Assembly (NCBI RefSeq): GCF_004005905.1
Contig: NZ_SACO01000002.1
Span: 372,001 to 436,000, forward strand
Length of the DNA: 64,000 bases
Direction: 5' to 3'
Source: Novosphingobium umbonatum
GTDB taxonomy: Bacteria; Pseudomonadota; Alphaproteobacteria; Sphingomonadales; Sphingomonadaceae
The position numbers and the translations under genes were made by a program. Positions 27,935 to 40,759 of this stretch are shown one piece after another. Numbering within the stretch: the first letter of the stretch is position 1; every line of letters starts with the position of its first letter. The notes beneath the pieces are model-generated. The model had not been told where the DNA came from, made no database searches, and saw nothing but the letters and a program-made list of their open reading frames with translations.

Positions 27935-27963
27935 TTGACACTCGAAAATGAGTGTCATATTAC
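27935..27963 (+). promoter_or_regulatory. Promoter of xis-int with embedded operator
   Basis: TTGACA (27935-27940) and TATTAC (27958-27963) are 17 bp apart. An inverted repeat with 8-bp arms TGACACTC (27936-27943) and GAGTGTCA (27950-27957) fills the promoter, and another half-site GACACTC lies at 27918-27924 over the repressor start. This is a strong candidate for the repressor switch. Confidence 0.75.
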
Positions 27964-28052
27964 ACACAACGTGCACTAAAGCACAGGCCAACGCGCGCTA
28001 TTCCAAAACTCACCCCAGCCGTCAACCCAAACAACCGTGAGCCACGACAACC

Positions 28053-28316
28053 ATGTCATCTCCAGCCCTACTGACCGAAAAGCAAACTGCCGACCTATTA
28101 AACATCAGCCCTCGCTCTGTCCGAAACGCTCGAACCAACGGGTCCCTCCCATATGTAAAAATCGGACGCCTAGTCCGCTATCGCCGCGAAGACATCAACG
28201 CACTCATCGACAACGCGGTTGTCGCGAATGAACCCGCCATCGGCACCATAACGCCGAGCAGAAGGCGCGGGCGCCCTTCCAGAAGCGAAGATAGCACGGG
28301 CGGAAGGAGGGGCTGA
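28053..28316 (+). CDS. Excisionase-like small helix-turn-helix protein
   Basis: 87 residues. The N-terminal winged-helix motif of the MerR/AlpA/Xis type is clear (LLTEKQTADLLNISPRSVRN, then GSLPYVKIGRLVRYRREDI). The C-tail is basic (SRRRGRPSRS). Such proteins bend attachment-site DNA and steer the integrase toward excision, or act as activators. It sits 3 bp before the integrase start, in one operon. The leader after the predicted promoter is about 80 nt long, and the ribosome site is poor. Confidence 0.85.
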   Translation: MSSPALLTEKQTADLLNISPRSVRNARTNGSLPYVKIGRLVRYRREDINALIDNAVVANEPAIGTITPSRRRGRPSRSEDSTGGRRG

Positions 28317-28319
28317 AAG

Positions 28320-29357
28320 GTGACCGTATACCTCCCCAAAAGCTCACCTTATTACCACTACGATTTTCAATTCAAGGGTCGCCGCTACAACGGAAGCACC
28401 GGGCAGAAAACCAAGCGGAAAGCCGAGGAATACGAAAGATTCGTCAGAAACAAAGCCACAACTCCAAGCTATCGGCGTGATGAAATTTCCATTTCAGAAG
28501 CGATAACCCTCTACCAATCAAAAACTGAAAGCCAATCCTCACAAAAAACCACAGCCTATATTCTTCGCGAATTTCAAAAATCTCTTGGAGCTAACACATT
28601 TCTGTCGGACGTCACACCGCTCAAGCTACAGAAGCACTTTATAAAGCGAAAGGAGAAACGCTCTACTGCAACGATCAATCGTGAAGTTGATACCATTCAA
28701 GCACTTTGGCGATACATCGACAAAATGCGCTACAATATAGGCGATATGCCAGACTGGGCCAGCTTGCGGCGCCGCCCGCCCAAGCTGCCCATCCGCGAAC
28801 TCAGCTACGAGGACCAAGATCGTTTGCTGGAAGCGATGCGCGGCGATCTACGAGATGTGATCGAATTTTTGCTGACGTCAGGCTGGCGGAGAAACGAGGT
28901 CATCAACCTTAAGTGGAGCGACTGCAATTTTGAGCAGAAGACGGCTAGATCCCGACTCAAAGGGGGCGATACGGTGCAGCGCCCTTTAACGGACACTTTG
29001 ACTGCAATCATTCGCAGGCAGCCAACAGACTGCGAGTCTGTCTTCAGCTACCTCTGCGAGAAAGGCAACGGTGCGCGAAAAAAAGGGCAACGCCAACCTC
29101 TAACCGCAAATGTTCTGCGCAACGCCTTTGAGGCTGCCCGTAAGAAAATTAACCTGCCCCACGTGAGGCTTCACGATCTTCGCCACACCTGCGCAACGCG
29201 CATCGTCAGAAACACTGGTTCTCTTGTAGCAGCAAAGACCGCGCTGCAGCATACCAATTTAAATACGACGCTGCGTTACGCTCAGGCAACCCCAGAAGAC
29301 GTTCGCAAAGCACTCGATGCAGCGAACTCCCGTAATATCCCCGGAATTTCCAAATGA
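28320..29357 (+). CDS. Tyrosine-recombinase integrase of the island
   Basis: 345 residues from the GTG at 28320, right after the excisionase stop. A SAM-like core-binding domain covers about 55-150 and the catalytic domain about 160-340. Active-site residues are visible: Arg190 in SGWRRNEV, His285-Arg288 in HDLRHTCATR, His311 in LQHTNLNTT, and the nucleophile Tyr320 in LRYAQ. The N-terminus (YYHYDFQFKGRRYNGSTG) resembles an arm-binding or substrate-clamping domain of phage-type integrases. It ends 46 bp before the right attachment repeat, fitting integration into tRNA-Val. Confidence 0.95.
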   Translation: MTVYLPKSSPYYHYDFQFKGRRYNGSTGQKTKRKAEEYERFVRNKATTPSYRRDEISISEAITLYQSKTESQSSQKTTAYILREFQKSLGANTFLSDVTPLKLQKHFIKRKEKRSTATINREVDTIQALWRYIDKMRYNIGDMPDWASLRRRPPKLPIRELSYEDQDRLLEAMRGDLRDVIEFLLTSGWRRNEVINLKWSDCNFEQKTARSRLKGGDTVQRPLTDTLTAIIRRQPTDCESVFSYLCEKGNGARKKGQRQPLTANVLRNAFEAARKKINLPHVRLHDLRHTCATRIVRNTGSLVAAKTALQHTNLNTTLRYAQATPEDVRKALDAANSRNIPGISK

Positions 29358-29402
29358 AATGCGCTCACACCATTGATTCTAAAGCTTAATTCCCGACTTG
29401 CA

Positions 29403-29456
29403 CCTCTCGGTGTAAACGAGATGCTCTACCAACTGAGCTAATCGCCCCTTCACGGG
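29403..29456. repeat. attR: right copy of the 54-bp direct repeat
   Basis: Identical to 3890-3943. It holds the tRNA 5' half through the anticodon arm, without the T-arm or 3' acceptor strand, so it is not a functional tRNA gene. Confidence 0.92.
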
Positions 29457-29465
29457 GGGGGCACG

Positions 29466-29494
29466 CTAATCCGCGACTTTTCCCGCTTCGTCAA
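29466..29494 (-). promoter_or_regulatory. Orphaned original tRNA-Val promoter
   Basis: On the minus strand TTGACG (29494-29489) and GATTAG (29471-29466) are 17 bp apart and point into the partial tRNA copy. This is what remains of the chromosomal tRNA promoter after the island inserted. It would transcribe a tRNA 5' half and run antisense into the end of the integrase gene. Confidence 0.55.
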
Positions 29495-29541
29495 GCCTGA
29501 TTTTCAAAAAGATATGCCGTCCGATGCTCGCGCCTCGTGAA

Positions 29542-29577
29542 ATCGGGCGCGGCAGGGACGCCCCCGCCGCGCCCGAT
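29542..29577 (-). terminator. Terminator of the molybdenum hydroxylase operon
   Basis: Perfect 12-bp arms ATCGGGCGCGGC and GCCGCGCCCGAT with a 12-nt loop begin 2 bp after the stop of the large-subunit gene. TTTCACG follows on the minus strand. Confidence 0.7.
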
Positions 29578-29579
29578 GG

Positions 29580-31928
29580 TCAGGCTTTCAACGCCGCCTT
29601 CACATAGTCGGGCCGCAAAGGCAGGCGACGAACCGGCTTGCCCGTGGCGTCGAGGAAGGCCCCCGCAATGGCGGGCGCGGCCAGCGCATTGGCGCTTTCC
29701 GAGCCCTGCCCATAGATCTGCGCCCCCGCATAGGGCGCCAGCACGATCTTCAGATCAGGCATCTCCTGCGCGGTGAGGATGGGATAGGTGGCCCAGTCAA
29801 GGCTGGTCACCGCGCCCTCGTCAAAGCTGACCTCCTCATGCAAGGCCTGACTGACGCCCATCAGACAGCCCGCCTGCGCCTGCCGCTTCAATTGCAGCGG
29901 ATTGACCACAATGCCCGGGTCCGACACCAGCACCATGCGCTCCACCTTCACCTCGCCGGTGGCGGGGGCAACGGTAATGGTCGCCGCGCAGGCCCAATAG
30001 CCATTGTCGCGCAGCATGAAGGACACACCCCGCCCACGCAACAGCTTGGCCCCTTTGGTGCGGGGCGCGGGGGATGGGCGCGTGTCCCATGCCGCCTCCA
30101 GCTTCAACCGTTCCAGCACCGCTTTCACGCGAGGGTCATCGGTATGGTCGATGCGGAATTGCAGCGCGTCCTTGCCCGCCAGCATCGCCGCCTCGCTCAT
30201 CGCCACTTCGCGGGGGAAGTTTTGCTGGAACTGCACCGGCGTGCGCATCGAATGGTCGCGCAGACCCACCTTGATCAGCGATTCCTTCTCGCCCAACTGG
30301 ATCGTGCCGCGCCCCGTTTCCGCCACATGCTCCACCGCGCCATAGACCCAGCGGTCGGCAATGCCCATTTTCGCGGTATGGATGGGCGAGGGATTACTGG
30401 CCGTGGGCGGATCAATCACCGGAAGGCCCGCCAGAATGGCGCCAATCGGGCGGTCATCCTGCATCGGCGGGCCGGAATGGGTGGCCTGATAGGAAGCAAT
30501 CCGCCCCTGCGCATCCAGAGCAATGCTGATATCGGCATAGGCGGTGGAGCTTTGCGTCGACCAGCCCATGTCATCATGGCGCATCCATTGCACCCGCACC
30601 GGCACGCCCAAAGCGCGGCTGAGCAGCACGGCCTCGTCTTCCGATCCGGCATTGCCGCCGTTCGAGCGGCCAAAATGGCCCGGCCCCGCATAGGTCCGCA
30701 CGACCACCTTATCCTCGCCCACGCCCAGCATCTTGGCCAGGGCCATGCGCAGGAATTGTGGGTTCTGGCTATGGGTATGCACCGTGACCGAACCATCGGG
30801 TTTCACATCGCCCAGCGAGACCGAGGGGCCGATGGGCGCATGTTTGAAATAGGGCATGAAATAGCTGGCGCGGTGGGTCTTGGCCCCTTTCACGCTGGCC
30901 ACATCGCCCTTCTTTGCGCCTTGCGTGGGGGGCACCGCGCTCCAGTCCACCCTATGCTGCAAATGGTCCAGCAGCTTTTCGGAAGTGGGCAGACCCTTCC
31001 ATTCGCTCCATTTGGTGTCGGCGGCCACGGCTTGGGCGGCCTGCACCGCCTCCCACTCGTCGGGCGAGACCACGGCTAGCAGATTGCCCAGCTGCACGAT
31101 TTTCGCCTTGGGGAATTGCGCCGTATCCAGCTTGCCCGCCGCGATCAGCGTGGAGCCCAGAGTGGCCGGATGGATCGTGCGGGCATGCAGCATGCCGGGC
31201 AGTTTGATATCGCCCACCCATGGCAATTGGCCCGAGACTTTGGGCCGCAGGATGGGGTTCTTCACCGCTTGGCCCACGATGGTGTAATCGGCCACCGCTT
31301 TCATCGGCGGATTGCCCGTCACCACCAGCCCGCGGAAATCGGTCAGCTTGCCTTCCACCGGAATGGCCAGATGCAGATCCTGCCCTGCCACCAGCGCGCC
31401 CAGCTTCTCGCTATGGCCCGCCCCGCTCACCACGCCATCGCGCAGGGTCAGCGCGCTGCGTGCCACGCCCCAGCGCTGCGCCGCCAGCGCCAGCACCGCC
31501 TCGCGCGTATAGGCGGCCGCCTTGCGCATATTGGTGGAGGCATTGCGCAACAGACCAAAGGTGCCGCCGCCATCGGGGGTGCGATCGGTATCGCCCGCAA
31601 TCACCGTGGTGATCGCCTCCAAGGGCACACCCAATTCCTCGGCCACGATCTGGCGATAGGCCGTGTAGATCGAGCTTTGCCCGAAATCACATTTGCCCGT
31701 CCGCATGGTGATGGTGCTGTCGGGGTGGATCTCGATCCAGCTGGAAGGCTGGGCTGCGTTCAGCGAAGCGCCTTGCGCCGAAACCTCGGCGCGGGCGAAA
31801 TCAGCCGCCAGGCCCAGCGCCACCACCAGCGCCCCGCCCGTGCCCAGAAAACCGCGCCGCGAGAGGCGGGCGCCATGGATGGACAGGCCATCGGCAGGGA
31901 TCGTATCGATCTGGTCGGGGGTCTGCAT
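29580..31928 (-). CDS. Molybdopterin-binding subunit of a xanthine-oxidase-family dehydrogenase
   Basis: 782 residues, isoquinoline 1-oxidoreductase beta-subunit/aldehyde dehydrogenase type. The N-terminus carries a twin-arginine signal (LSRRGFLGTGGALVVALGL), so the enzyme is exported folded with its cofactor. The body has the xanthine-oxidase-family molybdenum domains; recognisable pieces are GPGHFGRSNGGNAGSEDEAV and the C-terminal PAIAGAFLDATGKPVRRLPL. The start is the ATG at 31928, which shares one base with the stop of the small [2Fe-2S] subunit. A cytochrome subunit often found with this pair is not adjacent. Substrate unknown: aldehydes or N-heterocycles are typical. Confidence 0.9.
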   Translation of the reverse strand: MQTPDQIDTIPADGLSIHGARLSRRGFLGTGGALVVALGLAADFARAEVSAQGASLNAAQPSSWIEIHPDSTITMRTGKCDFGQSSIYTAYRQIVAEELGVPLEAITTVIAGDTDRTPDGGGTFGLLRNASTNMRKAAAYTREAVLALAAQRWGVARSALTLRDGVVSGAGHSEKLGALVAGQDLHLAIPVEGKLTDFRGLVVTGNPPMKAVADYTIVGQAVKNPILRPKVSGQLPWVGDIKLPGMLHARTIHPATLGSTLIAAGKLDTAQFPKAKIVQLGNLLAVVSPDEWEAVQAAQAVAADTKWSEWKGLPTSEKLLDHLQHRVDWSAVPPTQGAKKGDVASVKGAKTHRASYFMPYFKHAPIGPSVSLGDVKPDGSVTVHTHSQNPQFLRMALAKMLGVGEDKVVVRTYAGPGHFGRSNGGNAGSEDEAVLLSRALGVPVRVQWMRHDDMGWSTQSSTAYADISIALDAQGRIASYQATHSGPPMQDDRPIGAILAGLPVIDPPTASNPSPIHTAKMGIADRWVYGAVEHVAETGRGTIQLGEKESLIKVGLRDHSMRTPVQFQQNFPREVAMSEAAMLAGKDALQFRIDHTDDPRVKAVLERLKLEAAWDTRPSPAPRTKGAKLLRGRGVSFMLRDNGYWACAATITVAPATGEVKVERMVLVSDPGIVVNPLQLKRQAQAGCLMGVSQALHEEVSFDEGAVTSLDWATYPILTAQEMPDLKIVLAPYAGAQIYGQGSESANALAAPAIAGAFLDATGKPVRRLPLRPDYVKAALKA

Positions 31929-32449
31929 CACTTCGCCCCTCCTTCAGCCATAAGCACCGCCGCGCGGTGGGCGCCATCCAGAATGGCGGCATAGGAAGCA
32001 CAGCGGCACAGATGCGGCGAAGGGCCGGAGGTGGTCAGCGCCGCCTTGATATCGGCATCGCTGGGCTTGGGATTATGCTCCAGCAATTCGGTCACCTTGA
32101 TCATCATGCCGAATTGGCAAATGCCGCATTGGGGCACTTGTTCATCCACCCATGCCTGTTGCACCGGATGCAGCCGTTCAGGATCGGGCGTCAGCCCCTT
32201 CTGCTTGGCCCAGCGTGCGGGCAGGCCGTCCACCGTGGTCACATCCTTGCCCTCCAGCGCGGAAATCGGCGTGATGCAGGCGCGGATTTCCTCGCCATCG
32301 GCCAGCACCGAACAGGCCCCGCATTGCGCCAGACCGCAGCCGAATTTGGGCGTCATCACATCCAGCTCGCCGCGCAGCACATAAAGCAAGGGCGTATCGG
32401 GCGAGGCTTTCACCTCGCGCTGGACACCATTGACAGAGAGGGTGGTCAT
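31928..32449 (-). CDS. [2Fe-2S] subunit of the molybdenum hydroxylase
   Basis: 173 residues, small electron-transfer subunit. Two iron-sulfur clusters are expected: the plant-type set C-x4-C-x2-C in KFGCGLAQCGACSVL with a later Cys in EIRACITP, and the C-terminal four-helix set in PQCGICQFGMM and HLCRCASY. It lacks its own signal peptide, so it is presumably carried out by the Tat signal of the large subunit. First gene of the pair; the start has GGGAGA 5 nt upstream. A 78-bp gap separates it from the transporter gene upstream on the same strand. Confidence 0.92.
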   Translation of the reverse strand: MTTLSVNGVQREVKASPDTPLLYVLRGELDVMTPKFGCGLAQCGACSVLADGEEIRACITPISALEGKDVTTVDGLPARWAKQKGLTPDPERLHPVQQAWVDEQVPQCGICQFGMMIKVTELLEHNPKPSDADIKAALTTSGPSPHLCRCASYAAILDGAHRAAVLMAEGGAK

Positions 32450-32527
32450 CGCATTCTCCCACGCAGATTTTGGCGGGAGATTACGCTACCTTGTTCCCTT
32501 GCGGTATAGGGGCTAGCCGCATAGAGC

Positions 32528-37408
<4,881 letters not shown>

Positions 37409-37506
37409 GTCTTAGGTACAATAGGCCGAGGCCCTGATCTGACCTAGTCTTGCCCCATCGCGCAGCAGGCACCGCAGCCTGACAGACGCAGGCAGGAGAG
37501 ACTATC

Positions 37507-39027
37507 ATGCTGGAACAGGCCCTTGGCAAATTTGCCTCCCATTCGCTCATCCGCGACAAATTCGACAATTTCATCGGCGGCAAATGGGTTGCGCCGGTGC
37601 GCGGGCAGTATTTCGACAATATCTCGCCGCTGACCGGCCAGCCCGTCTGTCAGGTGGCGCGCGGCACGGCGGAGGATATTGAACTGGCGCTGGATGCCGC
37701 CCATGCCGCCCGCGAAGGCTGGGCGCGCACCTCGCCTGCCGAACGCGCCAATGTGATGCTGCGCATTGCCGATCGTCTGGAAGCCAATCTGGGCCAGTTG
37801 GCGCTGGTGGAAACCATCGACAATGGCAAGCCGATCCGCGAAACCACCGCCGCCGATCTGCCGCTGGCGATTGACCATTTCCGCTATTTCGCCGGTTGCA
37901 TCCGCGCGCAGGAAGGCGGCATTTCGGAAATCGACCATGACACGGTCGGCTATCACTTCCACGAGCCTCTGGGCGTGGTGGGCCAGATCATCCCCTGGAA
38001 TTTCCCGCTGTTGATGGCCGCATGGAAGCTGGCCCCCGCAATTGCTGCGGGCAATTGCGTGGTGTTGAAGCCTGCCGAACAGACGCCCATGTCCATCCTC
38101 GTGTTGGCCGAAATGATTGCCGACATCCTGCCCGCAGGCGTGCTCAACATCGTCAACGGTTTCGGGATCGAGGCGGGCAAGCCTCTGGCCACCAACAAGC
38201 GCATTGCCAAGATCGCCTTTACCGGTGAAACCTCCACCGGCCGCCTGATCATGCAATATGCCAGCGAGAACCTCATTCCCTGCACGCTGGAACTGGGCGG
38301 CAAGAGCCCCAATATCTTCTTTGCCGATGTGATGGCGCAGGATGACGACTTCCTCGACAAGGCGCTGGAAGGCTTCACCATGTTCGCGCTCAATCAGGGC
38401 GAGGTCTGCACCTGCCCGAGCCGCGCGCTGGTGCATGAATCGATCTATGATGCCTTCATGGAAAAGGCGATCCGCCGCGTGGAAGCGATCAAGCTGGGCA
38501 GCCCGCTAGACCCTGCCACGATGATCGGCGCGCAGGCCTCGAATGACCAGCTGGAAAAGATCCTGTCCTATATCGACATCGGCAAGGCCGAAGGCGCCAA
38601 GCTGCTGACCGGCGGCGAAAGGCTGATGCAGGAAGGCGAGCTGGCAGGCGGCTATTACATGCGCCCTACCGTGTTCGAAGGCCATAACAAGATGCGCATC
38701 TTTCAGGAGGAAATCTTCGGCCCTGTCCTTTCGGTCACCAAATTCTCCAGCGATGAAGAAGCGCTCTCGATCGCCAATGACACGCTTTATGGCCTTGGCG
38801 CTGGTGTGTGGAGCCGCGATGCCAACACCTGCTACCGCTTTGGCCGCGCCATTCAGGCCGGACGCGTATGGACCAATTGCTATCACGCCTATCCCGCCCA
38901 CGCGGCCTTTGGCGGTTACAAGCAATCGGGCATTGGCCGCGAAACGCACAAGATGATGCTGGACCATTATCAGCAGACCAAGAATCTGCTGGTCAGCTAC
39001 AGCCCCAAGAAGCTGGGCTTCTTCTGA
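37507..39027 (+). CDS. NAD-dependent aldehyde dehydrogenase (ExaC-like)
   Basis: 506 residues, cytoplasmic; oxidises acetaldehyde and similar aldehydes formed from alcohols. The full ALDH pattern is visible: [37 protein letters not shown], the general base Glu262 in LELGGKSPN, the nucleophile Cys301 in GEVCTCPSR, and [10 protein letters not shown]. This length and the [13 protein letters not shown] start match acetaldehyde dehydrogenases of quinoprotein alcohol-oxidation loci (ExaC type). The DUF779 gene follows with a TGATG overlap. Confidence 0.93.
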   Translation: MLEQALGKFASHSLIRDKFDNFIGGKWVAPVRGQYFDNISPLTGQPVCQVARGTAEDIELALDAAHAAREGWARTSPAERANVMLRIADRLEANLGQLALVETIDNGKPIRETTAADLPLAIDHFRYFAGCIRAQEGGISEIDHDTVGYHFHEPLGVVGQIIPWNFPLLMAAWKLAPAIAAGNCVVLKPAEQTPMSILVLAEMIADILPAGVLNIVNGFGIEAGKPLATNKRIAKIAFTGETSTGRLIMQYASENLIPCTLELGGKSPNIFFADVMAQDDDFLDKALEGFTMFALNQGEVCTCPSRALVHESIYDAFMEKAIRRVEAIKLGSPLDPATMIGAQASNDQLEKILSYIDIGKAEGAKLLTGGERLMQEGELAGGYYMRPTVFEGHNKMRIFQEEIFGPVLSVTKFSSDEEALSIANDTLYGLGAGVWSRDANTCYRFGRAIQAGRVWTNCYHAYPAHAAFGGYKQSGIGRETHKMMLDHYQQTKNLLVSYSPKKLGFF

Positions 39028-39470
39028 TGGAACCGGGAGGAAGGCCGGTGGTTGGGCTCCACCTTCCTCTCACCCCCGCCCTGCCGCCGCGTGTGCTATC
39101 GACACCGGCGGCAGAGGCCATGATCGCGCGTTTGACGCAGGCCCATGGGCCTTTGATGTTTCACCAATCGGGCGGCTGCTGTGATGGCTCCGCCCCGATG
39201 TGTTTTCTGCGCGGCGAATTCCGTACCGGCGCCAGCGATGTCTTGCTGGGCCATATTGGCGGGGATTGTCCGGTCTGGATCGGCGCGGCGCAGTTTGAAT
39301 ATTGGCAGCATACCCAACTCACCATCGATCTGGTGCCCGGACGCGGCGCAGGCATGAGTCTGGAGGCACCCGAGGGCTTCCGCTTCATCACCCGCAGCCG
39401 CGTTTTCAGCGATGAGGAAGCCGCCGCTCTGGCCGCGGCAGGCCCGCCGCCCCTTGGCGATAGCGTATAA
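39027..39470 (+). CDS. DUF779 protein
   Basis: 147 residues, function unknown, regularly found next to ExaC-type aldehyde dehydrogenases. The family core is clear: a double-cysteine motif HQSGGCCDGSAPMC and later SDVLLGHIGG, WIGAAQFEYWQHTQL, with FRFITRSRVF near the end. The cysteines suggest metal binding or a redox role. Its ATG shares a base with the stop of the aldehyde dehydrogenase, so it is co-translated. The first 20 residues before LPPRVLSTPAAEAM exceed the family's usual start, so a later start is possible but no ATG supports it. Confidence 0.88.
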   Translation: MEPGGRPVVGLHLPLTPALPPRVLSTPAAEAMIARLTQAHGPLMFHQSGGCCDGSAPMCFLRGEFRTGASDVLLGHIGGDCPVWIGAAQFEYWQHTQLTIDLVPGRGAGMSLEAPEGFRFITRSRVFSDEEAAALAAAGPPPLGDSV

Positions 39471-39574
39471 GCGGCCAAGGCAAGGGATTTGTTCCATCAG
39501 GGGACCCCAAACCACAAGAAAGAGGTGGAAATCGACGCAAACTGGCGCAAAAAGAGATTTAAGAAGGCGCGCAT

Positions 39575-40759
39575 TTGACGCAGCCCATATGGGGAAAGGA
39601 CACCGTCAAGGTGGTTGTTCAGGCTTCGAGGCAGGATGATCTGCTGGCCTATGCTTCGCATGAGCATCAGGCCGAAGCGGCCGTGGCCGATATTGCGCGT
39701 ATGGCGGCAAAAGCGCGCGTGGGCAGCGGTCTGGTGTTCTGCTCCAGCAATTTTGACCGGCAGGAACTGGCGCGGGAATTTTCCCGCCAATTGCCCGATA
39801 TCACTTTGGTCGGCTGCACCAGCGCGGGCGAATTGACCCAGCGCGGCTATGATGAGGACAGCCTGCTGTTCATCGGCTTTCCGCAGGACGAATTTACCCT
39901 CACCTCCTTGCGCTTTACCGATCTGGATGCATTGGACGTGGTGCAGGCGCAGGCGCAGATCCGTCGTCTGGTGGCCGATGCGCGGCGGCGCGATCCGGCG
40001 GCGATGCATGTGGCGATGATCTTTGTCGACGGCCTGTCCCACCGCGAGGAGTTGCTGGCCATGATCGCGCAGGAAGCGCTGGGCGATGTGGAACTGATCG
40101 GCGGATCGAGCGGCGATGCCTTGGCCTTCCGCGACACCGCCATTCTGCATGAGGGCGCCTTTCACCGACAGGCCGCCGTCATCGCGCTGCTCAGCAGCCA
40201 GCGCCCCCTTCATGCCTTTTGCTCCACCCATTACCGCGCGGGCGCGCAGAAAATGGTGGTGACACAAGCCGATGCAGCCTCACGCACCGTTTATGAGATC
40301 AACGCCGAACCGGCGGCGCAGGCCTATCGCCGGCTGATCGGCATTGAATCGGGCCCGCTGGACGCGCTGACCTTTGCCGCCCACCCGCCGATGGTGCGGA
40401 TCGGGGGGCGCTATCACGTCCGCTCGATCCAGTCGGTCAACCCCGATGACAGCCTTACTTTTTACTGCGCCATCGACGCTGGAATTGTCCTGACTATCGG
40501 AGAGCCGGTCAATCGTATAGCCGAACTGCATGAGGTATTCTCAAATTGCGAGGCTGCCGTGGGCGAGATAGACAAAATCATCGGTTTCGATTGCGTCCTC
40601 AACCGCATTGATGCGGCCCAGCATCAAATCTCGCGCGAGATCTCCTCGCTTTATGTTGACCACCATGTCTTCGGCTTCAACACCTATGGCGAACAATTCC
40701 GTTCGGCCCATATGAACCAGACTTTCAGCGGTCTGGCGATTGGCCAAAGGCGCGCCTGA
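39575..40759 (+). CDS. FIST-domain sensor (NosP-like)
   Basis: 394 residues with FIST_N at about 25-230 (CSSNFDRQELAREFSRQLPD, VGCTSAGELTQRGY, ELIGGSSGDALAF) and FIST_C at about 240-375. In Pseudomonas a FIST protein (NosP) encoded next to the ErcS'/NahK kinase in the ethanol-oxidation region binds heme and nitric oxide and inhibits the kinase. Gene order here is the same, with the kinase start overlapping this stop by one base. The start is probably the TTG at 39575, with AAGG upstream. Heme binding is inference from the arrangement. Confidence 0.82.
   Translation: MTQPIWGKDTVKVVVQASRQDDLLAYASHEHQAEAAVADIARMAAKARVGSGLVFCSSNFDRQELAREFSRQLPDITLVGCTSAGELTQRGYDEDSLLFIGFPQDEFTLTSLRFTDLDALDVVQAQAQIRRLVADARRRDPAAMHVAMIFVDGLSHREELLAMIAQEALGDVELIGGSSGDALAFRDTAILHEGAFHRQAAVIALLSSQRPLHAFCSTHYRAGAQKMVVTQADAASRTVYEINAEPAAQAYRRLIGIESGPLDALTFAAHPPMVRIGGRYHVRSIQSVNPDDSLTFYCAIDAGIVLTIGEPVNRIAELHEVFSNCEAAVGEIDKIIGFDCVLNRIDAAQHQISREISSLYVDHHVFGFNTYGEQFRSAHMNQTFSGLAIGQRRA

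Larger units (their letters stand above)
3890..29456. mobile_element. Integrated genomic island in tRNA-Val, about 25.5 kb
   Basis: A perfect 54-bp direct repeat bounds the segment, and a tyrosine integrase gene ends 46 bp before the right copy. An excisionase-like gene, a repressor and an HUH Rep-like gene sit next to the integrase. Cargo, left to right: type I restriction-modification cassette with accessory genes, higBA, lipoprotein and DUF4105 gene, two RTX-type secreted proteins, a LuxR-type regulator, small unknowns and a parDE relic. Between about 13.8 and 28 kb the DNA is visibly richer in A+T than the flanks. I saw no conjugation genes, so it looks integrative but not self-transmissible. 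Confidence 0.9.

Noticed and set aside
29403..29456. A second tRNA-Val gene
   Set aside because: Only the 5' half through the anticodon arm is present; T-arm and 3' acceptor strand are missing, so it is an attachment-site copy.
39027..39470. Starting the DUF779 gene further upstream inside the aldehyde dehydrogenase
   Set aside because: The frame is open upstream only because of codon bias; the TGATG overlap at 39025-39029 gives a natural coupled start.
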